A stretch of 22,117 nt of DNA from Gemmatimonadota bacterium (GTDB lineage Bacteria; GCA-2686955): positions 1 through 22,117 of the forward strand of contig JALXCG010000273.1 of the NCBI GenBank assembly GCA_026991065.1, given 5' to 3'. The notes beneath the pieces were generated by a model. The model was not told the DNA's origin and ran no database searches. It worked only from the letters and a program-made list of their open reading frames with translations. The position numbers and the translations under genes are program-made. Below are positions 1 through 9,321 of the stretch, piece by piece. Numbering within the stretch: position 1 is the stretch's first letter; each line of letters starts with the position of its first letter.

Positions 1-1298
1 GGGAGGGGGCAGAAGAAACACTGGGCGGTACCCAGGTAGAGGTCGTCGCCAAAGGGCTCCAGGGAGCGGATCCCGTAGTTGTTCAGGTCTCCGAATCCGG
101 GCGGCGCCAACCTGCCGAGGAGACCGATTTCGCGTACCCAACGGTTGCCGTCGCGCGTGCGGTAGAGCGTTGCGCCATGGCGAAAGGGTGCGATCAGCCC
201 CATGACAAAAGTGCCGACAAAGAGCTGGTCGTCGTAGATCTCCATATCCCAGGCATACTTGGCTCTGAAATCGCCGAATCCGGAACTGCCGACCTGCTGC
301 CAACTGTCGCCGGCGTCGTCGCTGCGCCACATGGTGAAACCGGTGAGGAAATTGACCGTTCCAGCGTAGAGCGAGCCCTGGAACTCGATCATGCTCATCA
401 CGCCGGAGGTGTTCGGGTCGCCGAAGCCGGCCGGTGTCGCTGCTTCCGGCCCAACCACTTGTTTCCAGAGCAGGCCATCATAACGATAGATCTGGCAACC
501 GGCGGGATTCCAGGTGCCGGCAAAGAGGCGGCCTTTGTGTCCCACCAATTCGCTCACACTGAAGTTCTTGAAATCGCCGAATCCGGGCAGTGCGGCGGGC
601 AGCCAGATCCGTCCGCCGGTGGAGTAGATCTGGCCGCCGATCGGGCTCGATACTCCGATATAGAGCCGGTCTCCCCACACCGTCATGCCGCGCACCGAAA
701 TGTTGAGCGGATTCAGCAGGCCGTCGGCACCAAACTGCTTCCAGTTCACGCCGTCGGGTGAACGCCAGATCTCGCAGCCGGTATCGGTGTTGAAAGTCCC
801 GGCATAGAGGCGCCCGTGATACGTCTCCAGGCCGCGAATGCCGGCATTGCCGACATCGCCGAAGCCGCGGTCCGCGACCTGTTCCCAGGCGCTGCCGTCA
901 TAGCGCCAGAGTTCTGCTCCTTCACTGACGAAGCGGGTGAAGTCGGGGATTTCCGGAATGTTGGGGATTCCGGGGATATCGGGCCAACCCTTGGCCGCCG
1001 CCAGCGACGCCATCCAGCACTCCGCCGGCAGATCGAAGGGCCAGTGCTCGAAAGGCAGACCGATGGTGGTATTCAGCGTGCCCACGTAGAGGTTGTCGTC
1101 AAACGCTTTCATGCTCCAGGCGTAGCGGTTGTTGTGGTTGCCGAAACCGTCGGCATTGACCTGGGTCAGGTGGCGGGTGGGAATCTCCTGCGCGTGTGCT
1201 ATGGGCGCCCGTGTGGCGGCGGCGACTGAGGCAGCCGCGGCGATGCAACCGGCAGTAAGCAATCTTCGGTCGGGGATCCAGCGACGAGTGGTGGTCAT
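1..1298 (-). CDS. Exported repeat protein, probable beta-propeller (C-terminus outside window)
   Basis: The reading frame is open from an ATG at 1298 to the left edge, giving 432 codons without a stop. A GAGG Shine-Dalgarno lies 7 bases before the ATG. The N-terminus is a Sec-type signal peptide: basic start (TTTRRW), an alanine-rich core and an AHA-QE cleavage site near residue 37. The mature part is about seven repeats of roughly 60 residues, each with a core like GFGD-x(8-12)-LYxGT followed by IWR or IYR, then a dG/W segment. Examples are GFGDFKNFSV, GFGDPNTSGV and GFGDLNNYGI. This spacing fits a propeller with one repeat per blade, resembling sialidase or kelch-like folds, but I recognise no catalytic residues. 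The protein is probably periplasmic or secreted. Substrate and function are unknown. Its 3' end lies beyond the window. Confidence 0.8.
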   Translation of the reverse strand, partial: MTTTRRWIPDRRLLTAGCIAAAASVAAATRAPIAHAQEIPTRHLTQVNADGFGNHNNRYAWSMKAFDDNLYVGTLNTTIGLPFEHWPFDLPAECWMASLAAAKGWPDIPGIPNIPEIPDFTRFVSEGAELWRYDGSAWEQVADRGFGDVGNAGIRGLETYHGRLYAGTFNTDTGCEIWRSPDGVNWKQFGADGLLNPLNISVRGMTVWGDRLYIGVSSPIGGQIYSTGGRIWLPAALPGFGDFKNFSVSELVGHKGRLFAGTWNPAGCQIYRYDGLLWKQVVGPEAATPAGFGDPNTSGVMSMIEFQGSLYAGTVNFLTGFTMWRSDDAGDSWQQVGSSGFGDFRAKYAWDMEIYDDQLFVGTFVMGLIAPFRHGATLYRTRDGNRWVREIGLLGRLAPPGFGDLNNYGIRSLEPFGDDLYLGTAQCFFCPL

Positions 1299-1658
1299 TT
1301 CCAGTCCTCGATAAAGGGTCAAGCCGACACCGCGCGGAACTCCATTGGGATGTGCTGCGCCAGTGCGTTTCAGACCTGTACAGAGTAACCTCCCCGGGTG
1401 CCACCCCCAACGACCGACCGTCATTTCTGCAATTGTAGCGGCTCTTTTGCCGGCTTCCGCCCGCCTTTTCTCTCCTGCGTCGTCGATCCGGCGGGGGAGT
1501 AGTCCAATCAATCCACCTGGCCCGCCGGCCTTGTGATGGGTTCCGGTGATCGCTCCGGCGCTCTTTGCGTGACTTGGCGGAGCGCGAGGTGGGCAAGCGC
1601 CACCAAATAGGGCATCCTTGCAAGCAGCAACCCGTTCATTGCCCGCCGAGAATCATCG
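1299..1658. other. Divergent intergenic region, 360 bp
   Basis: This spacer separates the minus-strand propeller gene from the plus-strand TPR gene and should carry both promoters. A TACAAT hexamer on the minus strand (1437-1432) is a good -10 match for the leftward gene, but the -35 position is poor. A short inverted repeat, GGTGG-N7-CCACC (1588-1604), lies about 55 bases before the rightward gene. Short open frames here lack recognisable protein features. No RNA gene was recognised. Confidence 0.4.
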
Positions 1659-3713
1659 ATGCCGCCAACCAACTCTTCAACGCCAGGAGCGCCGCCGCCT
1701 CCGCCCCCAGTGGCCGGGACCGGCCGTCGCGGCGAGCGTTTCCGCGTTCTTCTTGCCTCGCCCCTCTTGCCCGCTCTGGCACTTCTCCTGCTGCTTTTTG
1801 TTGCCTACATTCCCGCGCTCCACGCCGGTTACATCTGGGACGATGACTCCTACGTCACGCAGAATGCCACCCTGCTCGCGCCCGATGGACTGCGGCGGAT
1901 CTGGATGGAGCGCAGCGCCTCACCGCAGTACTATCCGTTGGTCTTCACCACCTTCTGGCTGGAGCACCGGATTTGGGGGTTCAACCCCGCCGGCTACCAC
2001 ATCGTCAACATTCTTTTGCATGGCCTCTCGGCGCTGCTCTTGTGGCGCCTCTTGCGCCGGCTGCGACTCCCGGGTGCCTGGCTCGCTGCCGCCATCTTTG
2101 CCATCCACCCGGTCCACGTTGAATCGGTTGCCTGGATTACCGAACGCAAAAATGTGCTCTCCGGTTTCCTCTACCTGGCCGCCGTCGCCACCTTCTTGCG
2201 CTACGCCGGCATCGGTGGGCTCTCCTCGTCCACCCCGGGCGGAGGCGCAGTCCGGGATGCCCGCCCACTCTCCATGTCGTGGGGCTGGGCGGTGGCAACC
2301 GCCCTCCTTTTTCTGGCCGCGCTGGCTGCCAAGAGTGTCACCAGCACGCTTCCGGCGGTTCTGCTTCTGCTGGTCTGGTGGCGCCGCGGCTCCATCTCCG
2401 CGCGCATCTGGGCGCTGCTGCTGCCCCTCTTCGCGATCGGCGCGGGGGCGGGCTTGAGCACCGCCTGGATCGAGAAACACCATGTCGGCGCCGCCGGCGC
2501 CGAGTGGGCGTTTAGTTGGGCTGAGCGCATGCTGATCGCCGGCAAGGCGCTCTGGTTCTATGTCGCCAAGCTCATCTGGCCGCATCCGCTGATCTTTTTC
2601 TATCCGCGCTGGCAGATCCACCACGCACCACTGGGCGCCTATCTCGCGCCTTTGGCCGCGCTGCTGGTCTTGCTGCTTCTTTGGCTCTTTCGCCGCCGGT
2701 TGGGCCGGGGCCCCCTGGTTGGTGCCCTGGTTTACGCTGGAACCATCTTTCCCGCACTCGGCTTCATCGACGTATACCCCATGCGTTTCTCTTTCGTCGC
2801 CGATCATTTCCAGTATCTGGCCAGCGTTCCGATCATTGTGCTTGCCAGCGTGGCGCTCACGTCTCTCGGACGTCGCCTGATTCCACCGCCCACCGCCACC
2901 TTCGCCGCTCCTCTCCTTGGCGCACTCCTGCTCCTGTCGCTGGGGCGTCTCACCTACCTCCAAGCCAAGGCCTACGCCAACCCGGAGACGCTTTGGCGCA
3001 CCACCATCGCCCACAATCCAAGTGCCTTCGCGGCGCAAAGCGAACTGGGGTTGATCCTCTACCGGCGCGGCGATCTCGATGCCGCCGCGGCGCGCTTCCA
3101 GGCCGCCATCGATCTCAAGCCCGACTACTATGAGGCGCTGAACAATCTGGGAATCATTGAGAACCTGCGCGGGAACCACCAAGTTGCCGCCGATCTCTTC
3201 CGCCGCGCACTCGATGTCTTTCCCGGCTATGTTCCCGCGTGGGTCAACTTGGGGACCGCGGAGTATCGCCTCGGCCACACCGCTGAAGCGATTGCCGCGC
3301 TGCGGGAAGCACTGCGCATCTTCCCCGATGGCGCGGAGACTCTCTGCAACTATGGCGCCATGCTCGCCGTCAGTGGGAATGTTACCGAGTCAGCCGCCGC
3401 TCTCGATCGCGCTGCCGACCTGGGCATGGTGACCGCACCGTCGCAACTGGCTCTGGCGGCCGCCTACCTGAAGCAGCACGACTATCCGGCGGCGCTCCGC
3501 CATTTTCAGATGGGGATCGACGCCGATCCGTCCAATGCCCGTCTCTACAACGGCAAGGGAGTTGCCCTGGCTCACCTCGGAAGGCTGGAGGAGGCCGCCG
3601 AGGCGTTCGAAAAAGCCCTCGCGCTCGAACCTCGCAACGCGGAATACAGCGCCAATCTGGGACGTGCTCGCCGCACTCTCCTGCGCAAGCCGCCGCCCCC
3701 TCCTGCCCAATAG
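1659..3713 (+). CDS. Polytopic GT-C-like membrane protein with C-terminal TPR repeats (TMTC-like)
   Basis: This 684-residue protein has three parts. A proline-rich cytoplasmic-looking start (residues 9-18) is followed by a hydrophobic region (about 35-430) with many membrane segments. The C-terminal part (about 452-675) has six or seven tetratricopeptide repeats, e.g. ALNNLGIIENLRGN and AWVNLGTAEYRLGH. Just after the first membrane segment is YIWDDDSYV with the acidic pair D61-D62; such an acidic pair in the first external loop is typical of GT-C glycosyltransferases, including TMTC-type O-mannosyltransferases. By family knowledge it could transfer a lipid-linked sugar to exported protein, but many bacterial members are uncharacterised. 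The ATG at 1659 has only a weak ribosome site (GAGA), and no better start lies between it and the hydrophobic region. It is the only convincing plus-strand gene and is convergent with the nap operon. Confidence 0.85.
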   Translation: MPPTNSSTPGAPPPPPPVAGTGRRGERFRVLLASPLLPALALLLLLFVAYIPALHAGYIWDDDSYVTQNATLLAPDGLRRIWMERSASPQYYPLVFTTFWLEHRIWGFNPAGYHIVNILLHGLSALLLWRLLRRLRLPGAWLAAAIFAIHPVHVESVAWITERKNVLSGFLYLAAVATFLRYAGIGGLSSSTPGGGAVRDARPLSMSWGWAVATALLFLAALAAKSVTSTLPAVLLLLVWWRRGSISARIWALLLPLFAIGAGAGLSTAWIEKHHVGAAGAEWAFSWAERMLIAGKALWFYVAKLIWPHPLIFFYPRWQIHHAPLGAYLAPLAALLVLLLLWLFRRRLGRGPLVGALVYAGTIFPALGFIDVYPMRFSFVADHFQYLASVPIIVLASVALTSLGRRLIPPPTATFAAPLLGALLLLSLGRLTYLQAKAYANPETLWRTTIAHNPSAFAAQSELGLILYRRGDLDAAAARFQAAIDLKPDYYEALNNLGIIENLRGNHQVAADLFRRALDVFPGYVPAWVNLGTAEYRLGHTAEAIAALREALRIFPDGAETLCNYGAMLAVSGNVTESAAALDRAADLGMVTAPSQLALAAAYLKQHDYPAALRHFQMGIDADPSNARLYNGKGVALAHLGRLEEAAEAFEKALALEPRNAEYSANLGRARRTLLRKPPPPPAQ

Positions 3714-3723
3714 CGGCGAAGGC

Positions 3724-3745
3724 CTGAACCGCGGAACTCGTTCAG
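3724..3745. terminator. Weak hairpin in the convergent gap between the TPR gene and napF
   Basis: CTGAAC (3724-3729) and GTTCAG (3740-3745) form a 6-bp stem with a 10-base loop in the 28-bp gap between two convergent stop codons, overlapping the napF stop. There is no U tract on either strand. Position favours a bidirectional terminator, but the structure is weak. Confidence 0.2.
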
Positions 3746-4371
3746 TCCCGGACCCGCGGCAGGGCTCGAATCACAATTGCGTTCTCCGGGCAGGGGGCAA
3801 CACAGATCCCGCACCCGGTGCAAAGCTCCGGGTCGATGATTGGGCGGCGTCGCTCATCCAGCGGGATCGCCTGCTCGGGGCAGACAAAGATGCAACTGGT
3901 GCAGAACACCCGTTTCCAGGCCAGGCACGCCCCGCGCACCAGCAGGGCCAGGCCGATCTTGCCGTGAGGCACGGCAACCGCCGCCCCGGCCTCGCCGCCC
4001 GCTGCCATTGCCCCTGTCGCTGCGGCCGCTGCATCTTCACCGTCTTCGGCGGCAACCAACTCCCGCCACCGCGGGCAGACCGCATGGCAATCGCCGCAAA
4101 AAGTACACCCCGCCTCTTCGAACCCCAGCACCACCACGTCGGGATTCAGGGGATCGCGGCGAATCAAGCGCTCCGCGCACGCGGCGATGCAGGGGGCGGA
4201 GCACGCTTCGCAACTCGCCCCGGCCGGCAGACAAGGAGGCCGCGGCGCATCCCGAGTGACCGCCGGAGAGGCCACCGGCTGCGCCGCCGCGGGTTCCCGG
4301 CGCTGCTCGCGCTCCTCTGCTGACTTGCGCCGGTGGAACCACGCCCCCCGAAGGAAGGCGCGGCGCCCCAT
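3742..4371 (-). CDS. napF: NapF-like polyferredoxin
   Basis: The 209-residue product starts at MGRRAFLRG, the typical NapF N-terminus, 11 bases after the napB stop; a longer frame upstream would run back into napB and is unlikely. Cysteine groups suit up to four [4Fe-4S] clusters: C54/57/61/65, C89/92/95/99, C149/157/160/164 and C184/187/190/194. NapF proteins are cytoplasmic and are linked to NapA maturation, such as cluster supply, rather than to catalysis. This one is longer than the enterobacterial NapF (about 164 residues): it has a charged and Ala/Pro-rich stretch at 16-46 and an Ala/Gly-rich insert at about 101-147, between the second and third cluster motifs. It is the last gene of the operon. 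An alternative label is a generic MauM/NapG-type ferredoxin, but the N-terminus and position support NapF. Confidence 0.85.
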   Translation of the reverse strand: MGRRAFLRGAWFHRRKSAEEREQRREPAAAQPVASPAVTRDAPRPPCLPAGASCEACSAPCIAACAERLIRRDPLNPDVVVLGFEEAGCTFCGDCHAVCPRWRELVAAEDGEDAAAAATGAMAAGGEAGAAVAVPHGKIGLALLVRGACLAWKRVFCTSCIFVCPEQAIPLDERRRPIIDPELCTGCGICVAPCPENAIVIRALPRVRD

Positions 4372-4382
4372 GAACTTGTCAC

Positions 4383-4853
4383 TCACTGCCGGTAGGTGCT
4401 CTCCACGAGGGGTTGGGCGTCCTTCTGGGCCGCGTGACACTGCATACAGTTGTAGCGTGCGCCGATGACATGGTCGGTCACCTTGTCAGGGTTGTTGCGC
4501 AGATCCGTGTAGTGTGATTTCGGGATCGGCACCGGATCGTCCTTGGCCCGCGGCTTGCCGATCTCCTCCGGCGCATCGTGGCAATCCAGGCACTGATTGT
4601 CACTGATCAGAATCGGCAGGAACTCCTCGACCACATGCGGGATCAGCGGCGGCGCCTCGTCGAAATAGCTGCCCACCAGGGCGTTTTCTCCCGGCTCGGA
4701 ACCAACCACGGCCGGCATGGTCGGCGTCGGCGTGTCAAAGACACTCGCCGAAATCCCAATCTGGTCGTCACTGACCGTGTTCCCGGCCAGCGCGCTACCG
4801 CAAGAGATGGCCATGGCCAGAACCAGAGCCATGGAGGTGTTGCAATTCATCAT
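4383..4853 (-). CDS. napB: Periplasmic nitrate reductase di-haem cytochrome c subunit NapB
   Basis: NapB passes electrons to NapA in the periplasm. The 156-residue precursor has a signal peptide ending near ALA-G (residue 23) and two c-type haem sites, CLDCH (88-92) and CMQCH (136-140). The sequence around them is NapB-like, including IPKSHYTDLR; H73 and H114 are the likely distal haem ligands. The ATG overlaps the napH stop (ATGA), which points to translational coupling; a second in-frame ATG follows immediately. Length is normal for the family. Haem attachment would require a cytochrome c maturation system, which is not in this window. Confidence 0.95.
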   Translation of the reverse strand: MMNCNTSMALVLAMAISCGSALAGNTVSDDQIGISASVFDTPTPTMPAVVGSEPGENALVGSYFDEAPPLIPHVVEEFLPILISDNQCLDCHDAPEEIGKPRAKDDPVPIPKSHYTDLRNNPDKVTDHVIGARYNCMQCHAAQKDAQPLVESTYRQ

Positions 4854-5701
4854 TGGTTTCTCCCGGCGGGTGCGGCGGGTGGCGCCGGGGGAGCCGGTTC
4901 ACACTGGCCGCGCCAGGCGAACGAAAGAGTCCCCTCGGGGCACACCGGAATGCAGCGCCCGCAATTCGTGCAGTCGCCGGACGCAACCATGCCGGCTTCA
5001 GCTGCACGTTTCAGATTCAATACGTGAGGCTCAGGGCAAATGATCGTGCATTCACCACAATGAGTACAGGTTTTGGCGTCGAAACCGATCCGCACCTGTG
5101 CGACCCTCCCGACGAGGGAGTAGAACGCACCCAAAGGACAGAGGTGCCCGCACCAGCCGTGGGGGACGAAAAGCAGATCGAAGAGAAAGATCCCGACAAT
5201 CGCTATCCATCCCGCTCCCGCGCCGAAGATCACCGCTCGATGCAGCATACCGATCGGGCTGATCCACTCGAACGCCGCCACGCCGGAGAGCGCACTGAGC
5301 CCGAGCCCCAGCCCGAGCAACCAGAAACGCAGCGTGCGGCTCAAGTGCATCATCCGCCCCTCGATACCCAATCGGCGGCGGGTCCAGGCGGCCAGATCGG
5401 TCACCGGATTGATCGGACAGACCCAGGAGCAGAACACGCGTCCACCGAGCAAGCCGTAGAAGAGCAGCACCAGCGCCGCCCCCACGACCACTCGCGTGGC
5501 CAGCAGGTGCCCGGTCAGGAAGAGCTGCAGCGTGGCGAACGGGTCCGCCATCGGAACCACCCCGGCGAAGTCGGAAGCGCTCAAATCCCCCCGCAAGAGG
5601 GGGGCTCCGGCCAACTCCCAACCCCAGTGGGCGGTGCCGAAAAAGAGCATCAGGACCATGAACTGAACGAGGCGTCGAGCAATGAGGTAGGGCGTTCTCA
5701 T
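4850..5701 (-). CDS. napH: NapH-type membrane iron-sulfur quinol oxidase subunit
   Basis: NapH is an integral membrane ferredoxin that with NapG takes electrons from the quinol pool. The 283-residue product has hydrophobic segments at about 11-30, 68-86, 125-145 and 160-180. It has the NapH/NosR-type CX3CP motifs CSWVCP (91-96) and CGHLCP (184-189). Two ferredoxin motifs follow in the C-terminal part, C212/215/218/222 and C244/247/250/254, probably on the cytoplasmic side. A proline/alanine-rich tail (269-280) ends the protein. It overlaps napG upstream and napB downstream by 4 bases each. As no napC is present, NapGH is the likely quinol-to-NapB route. Confidence 0.93.
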   Translation of the reverse strand: MRTPYLIARRLVQFMVLMLFFGTAHWGWELAGAPLLRGDLSASDFAGVVPMADPFATLQLFLTGHLLATRVVVGAALVLLFYGLLGGRVFCSWVCPINPVTDLAAWTRRRLGIEGRMMHLSRTLRFWLLGLGLGLSALSGVAAFEWISPIGMLHRAVIFGAGAGWIAIVGIFLFDLLFVPHGWCGHLCPLGAFYSLVGRVAQVRIGFDAKTCTHCGECTIICPEPHVLNLKRAAEAGMVASGDCTNCGRCIPVCPEGTLSFAWRGQCEPAPPAPPAAPAGRNQ

Positions 5702-6471
5702 GGCGTCAACCCCTCATTCAGATAATCCATGCTCTCCTGCAGCCTGCTGCCGATATCCTCCGGCGCCACCTCGGCGGGATCGAACTCCTGCGTAATCGCG
5801 TTTTCGGTCGTCCAGCCGAAGCGGTAGTGCTCACCCAGCTTGCCTTTGGCCAACGCCGGCGGCAGCACCTTGATCGCCGGTTCCGGCAGCGGGCAGGATT
5901 TCTCGCAAACCCCGCAGCCAGTACAGGCGTCACTGTGCACCACAGGAACAAAAACCGCATGCTTGCTCAACTTGCGAGGATGCGGCTCGACCGTGATCGC
6001 GGTGTTGGTCAACGGGCAGTCCCGATGGCAGATCTCGCAACGCAGACCGCGCCAGGAGAGGCAATTCTCGTGGTCCACCAGAACCGCAATCCCCATCTCG
6101 GCCTGAGCGATATCGGTCAACCCCGGATCCAGCGCCCCGGTCGGGCACGCCTTCACGCAGGGAATATCGGGACACATAAAGCAAGGAGTGGTGCGTGGCA
6201 CGAAGTGGGGAGTGCCGATCGGTACCGGATCTCCCACCTTCGCCAGGTCGAGCGTGTCGTAGGGACAATCCACAACACACTGACCACATTTGATGCAGGT
6301 AGCGAGAAAATCCTCCTCGTCAAGCGCGCCCGGCGGGCGCAGCGCGAAGGGGGTCGCGTGAGCCTGCTCTTGCAAGAGATAGGCCCACACCGAACCGCCC
6401 AGCACCGCGCCACCCGCGCCACGCGCCAAGCGCTGAAAGAAATCTCGCCTGGATCGTTCCGCGCCAGCCAT
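5698..6471 (-). CDS. napG: NapG-type periplasmic ferredoxin with Tat signal
   Basis: NapG is a Tat-exported polyferredoxin that works with NapH. The 257-residue protein begins with the twin-arginine motif SRRDFF (residues 7-12) and a hydrophobic stretch to about residue 33. Four [4Fe-4S] motifs are complete: C59/62/65/69, C97/100/105/109, C137/145/148/152 and C183/186/189/193. Length matches the family (about 250-260). The ATG lies 4 bases after the napA stop, with AAGGCG inside the napA end as a possible ribosome site, so translation is probably coupled. Confidence 0.94.
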   Translation of the reverse strand: MAGAERSRRDFFQRLARGAGGAVLGGSVWAYLLQEQAHATPFALRPPGALDEEDFLATCIKCGQCVVDCPYDTLDLAKVGDPVPIGTPHFVPRTTPCFMCPDIPCVKACPTGALDPGLTDIAQAEMGIAVLVDHENCLSWRGLRCEICHRDCPLTNTAITVEPHPRKLSKHAVFVPVVHSDACTGCGVCEKSCPLPEPAIKVLPPALAKGKLGEHYRFGWTTENAITQEFDPAEVAPEDIGSRLQESMDYLNEGLTP

Positions 6472-6475
6472 GGCG

Positions 6476-9220
6476 CTACGCCTTGTAGACCTTGATCGCG
6501 CACTTCTTGTAGTCGGTCTCCTTGGACATCGGACAGGTCACATCGAGCGTGACCTTGTTGATCATCACCGACTCATCGAAGAAAGGCACGAAGGTGTACC
6601 CCTTGGGCGGGCGATTGCGTCCTTGCGTCTCGACGATCGCCTTCACCTTGCCGCGGCGCGACTCGATGACCGCAACATCGTTGCGACTCAGCCCCCGTTT
6701 CTTGGCATCTTCCGGGTGCATGAAGATCTGTGCCGCGGGAACCGCGCGATGCAGCTCGGGAACCCGGCGGGTCATCGTACCCGTGTGCCAGTGCTCAAGC
6801 ACCCGCCCGGTGCAGAGCCAGAGGTCGTAGTTGTCGTCCGGCTGCTCCGGTGGTGCCGCGTAAGGACGGAAGAAGATCTTCGCCTTGCCTTTCAACGACT
6901 TCTTGTTCTTGTCGGTTACCCCATCCAGGTCGCCCGTGGGCAGCGCCTTCAGTGCCGGCCCGTAGAACTCGAAGCCGGAACCGGCCGAGACATAGGGATC
7001 ATACTTCTCGTTGAAGCGCCACTGGGTCTCCTTGCCGTCCACCACCGGCCATTTCAGGCCGCGCACATCATCCGCGTAGTAGCGGTCGAAGGGCGCCAGG
7101 TCGTGCATATGACCGCGCCCAAAGGCGGCATACTCCTCGAAGAGCGCCTTCTCGGGGAACCAGTTTTCACCCAGATCCTGGACCGTGCAGTTGTCGTGAC
7201 CCTTGGCCACCGGATCGGGCCAGCGGTAGCGCTTGTTCTCGGGGGTGGCGAAAAGCACATCGTAGAGCGTTGCATCGGGCGAATAGCCCATCGCCTGCGC
7301 GGCCGGCAGCACATCCGGCAGCTTGCCCGGCGGGAAGTCAGCGTCCTGCAGCCCGGGAATCGGCTTCTCGCCCCAAACCTCCCTGAGCTTGAAACGCTTG
7401 GAGAACTCGAGCACCTGCCACACATCGCTCCGCGCCTGCCCTGGCGGCGGACACTGCTGCCGCCACATCTGGGTCCGTCGCTCGGCGTTGCCGTAGGCGC
7501 CCCACTTCTCGAAGATCATCGCCGAAGGCAGAATCAGGTCAGCGACCTTCCCCGAAATCGTCGGGTAGGGATCGGAACAGACAATGAAATTGTCCATCTC
7601 CCGAGCCGCCTTGAGCCAGTGGTTGGTATTCGCCGTTGCCTGGAACGGGTTGTTGACCTGGACCCAGGCAAACTTGATCTTCCCTTCCTCCAGGTCGCGC
7701 ATGATTTTCACAATGTGCGAACCGGTCTTGGGATTCAGTGTCTTGGCCGGCAGCTTCCACAACTTCTCGGCGCGCGCGCGATGCTTCGGATTGAACACCA
7801 CCATGTCGGCCGGCAGGCGGTGGGCGAAGGTTCCTACCTCGCGCGCTGTGCCGCAGGCCGAGGGCTGACCGGTGAGCGAGAACGCACCATTGCCCGGTTG
7901 CGCGTGCTTGCCCAGCAGCAGATGCACCATGTAGGCCTGCTCGTTCACCCAGCTACCGCGATAGTGCTGATTGAAGCCCATGGTCCAGAAACTGGCCACC
8001 TTGCGACCCTTCTCGCAATAGAGATCGGCCAACTGCACCAGCTTCTTCTTGAAATCCTCCAGCGACTCATCCACGTCGCCCTTGGCCAGCTCCGCCACAA
8101 AGTCCAGCGTATAGGGTTCCACCCCGCGCTTGAACTCCTCGAAAGTGATCATCCAGTGGGCCACCGGCTTCTTCGTGTGGGTCTGCTTCACCTTCATCCC
8201 GGCAGTTTTGCGCTGAGCGATCGCTTCCCACTTGTCCAGTGTGATCTCGCGCTGCTTCGCCTGCGTGTCCCGCTCCGCCGCAAAGGCGAATTTGTCGGTG
8301 CCCCGCATCCCGTAGCCGATGTCGTAGGGACCGGTGGCGAAGACACAGTGCTTCTGCACAAAATCCTTGTCCATGGCATCCCGGTGGAGAATCTCGCGCG
8401 CCAGGTAGTTCCAGATCGCCAGATCGGTGCCGGGCCGGAACACAATCTCCAGATCCGCCACGGTCGAGCACTGATTGCGCTGGGTGGTCAGATTCACCAC
8501 CCGCACCCGTTCCGGATGGGAGAGCCGATTGTCCGCCGCCCGTGACCACAGAATGGGGTGCATCTCGGCCATGTTTGCGCCCCATGTGACCACCGTATCG
8601 GTCAGTTCCAGATCGTCGTAGGTGCCTGCCGGTTCGTCGATACCGAAGGTCTGAATGAAACCGACCACCGCCGATGCCATGCAGTGACGCGCATTCGGGT
8701 CGATGTTGTTGCTGCGGAATCCCGCCTTCATCAGCTTGGCGGAAACATACCCTTCCTGGATCGTGTACTGCCCGGATCCGAAGATCGCCACACCGGTCGG
8801 ACCCAACTCGTTGTAGGCCTTCTTGAACTGCTCCTCCATCACGTCGAAGGCCTTCTCCCAGCTCACCGGCTGGAACTTGCCCTTCTTGTCGAACTTGCCG
8901 TTGGTCATCCGCAGCAGCGGCTGCGTAATGCGGTCCTTGCCATACTGAATCTTGGCGTTGAAATAGCCCTTGATGCAGTTCAGCCCCTTGTTGACCGGTG
9001 CCTTCGGATCACCCTTGGTGGCGACCACGCGCCCGTTGTGGGTGCCGACCAGCAGCCCGCAACCGGTGCCGCAGAAACGACACACACCCTTGTCCCATTG
9101 CCAGTTTTTTTCCGCTTGGCTGGCGAGCGCCCGTGCCTCTTTGCTCAGAGGCAGGCCGACCGCCATGGCCGAACTCGCAGCGATGCTCGCTTTGAGAAAA
9201 TCGCGACGCGAAGAATCCAT
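6476..9220 (-). CDS. napA: Periplasmic nitrate reductase catalytic subunit NapA
   Basis: NapA reduces nitrate to nitrite in the periplasm with a Mo-bis-MGD cofactor and one [4Fe-4S] cluster. The start is the ATG at 9220 because AAGGAG lies just upstream and the protein then opens with the Tat motif SRRDFLK (residues 4-10). Cluster ligands are C47, C50, C54 and C82, followed by the conserved lysine K84. C180, in [12 protein letters not shown], is the expected Mo ligand and marks the NapA type rather than formate dehydrogenase. At 914 residues it is longer than the enterobacterial form (about 830) and close to epsilonproteobacterial NapA (about 920). The extra length includes a lysine-rich segment around residues 310-370. 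The operon order napAGHB is also epsilon-like. NapD, encoded upstream, is the Tat-proofreading chaperone for its signal peptide. Confidence 0.97.
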   Translation of the reverse strand: MDSSRRDFLKASIAASSAMAVGLPLSKEARALASQAEKNWQWDKGVCRFCGTGCGLLVGTHNGRVVATKGDPKAPVNKGLNCIKGYFNAKIQYGKDRITQPLLRMTNGKFDKKGKFQPVSWEKAFDVMEEQFKKAYNELGPTGVAIFGSGQYTIQEGYVSAKLMKAGFRSNNIDPNARHCMASAVVGFIQTFGIDEPAGTYDDLELTDTVVTWGANMAEMHPILWSRAADNRLSHPERVRVVNLTTQRNQCSTVADLEIVFRPGTDLAIWNYLAREILHRDAMDKDFVQKHCVFATGPYDIGYGMRGTDKFAFAAERDTQAKQREITLDKWEAIAQRKTAGMKVKQTHTKKPVAHWMITFEEFKRGVEPYTLDFVAELAKGDVDESLEDFKKKLVQLADLYCEKGRKVASFWTMGFNQHYRGSWVNEQAYMVHLLLGKHAQPGNGAFSLTGQPSACGTAREVGTFAHRLPADMVVFNPKHRARAEKLWKLPAKTLNPKTGSHIVKIMRDLEEGKIKFAWVQVNNPFQATANTNHWLKAAREMDNFIVCSDPYPTISGKVADLILPSAMIFEKWGAYGNAERRTQMWRQQCPPPGQARSDVWQVLEFSKRFKLREVWGEKPIPGLQDADFPPGKLPDVLPAAQAMGYSPDATLYDVLFATPENKRYRWPDPVAKGHDNCTVQDLGENWFPEKALFEEYAAFGRGHMHDLAPFDRYYADDVRGLKWPVVDGKETQWRFNEKYDPYVSAGSGFEFYGPALKALPTGDLDGVTDKNKKSLKGKAKIFFRPYAAPPEQPDDNYDLWLCTGRVLEHWHTGTMTRRVPELHRAVPAAQIFMHPEDAKKRGLSRNDVAVIESRRGKVKAIVETQGRNRPPKGYTFVPFFDESVMINKVTLDVTCPMSKETDYKKCAIKVYKA

Positions 9221-9321
9221 TGCGTGCTCCTTGAAAGAATCAGAAACAGCCCACGGCGACCCCTGGCCCGGTTGGGCGCAGGAAGAGTACCGACCTTCCC
9301 GCAACCGTTACGCGCAACGCA

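Noticed and set aside
1920-3278. Minus-strand open frame (452 codons) opposite the TPR gene
   Set aside because: Gln/Gly/Glu/Arg-rich with no motif; it mirrors codons of the membrane and TPR protein on the other strand.
6470-8545. Long plus-strand open frame (691 codons) opposite napA
   Set aside because: It lies entirely on the antisense of a gene with full NapA motifs, has no recognisable domain and is low in normal composition (His/Arg/Leu-rich). GC-rich codon bias opens such frames.
9221-9304. Longer NapA N-terminus starting upstream of 9220
   Set aside because: It would put 28 residues before the Tat motif, while the ATG at 9220 has AAGGAG at good distance and gives a standard Tat signal.
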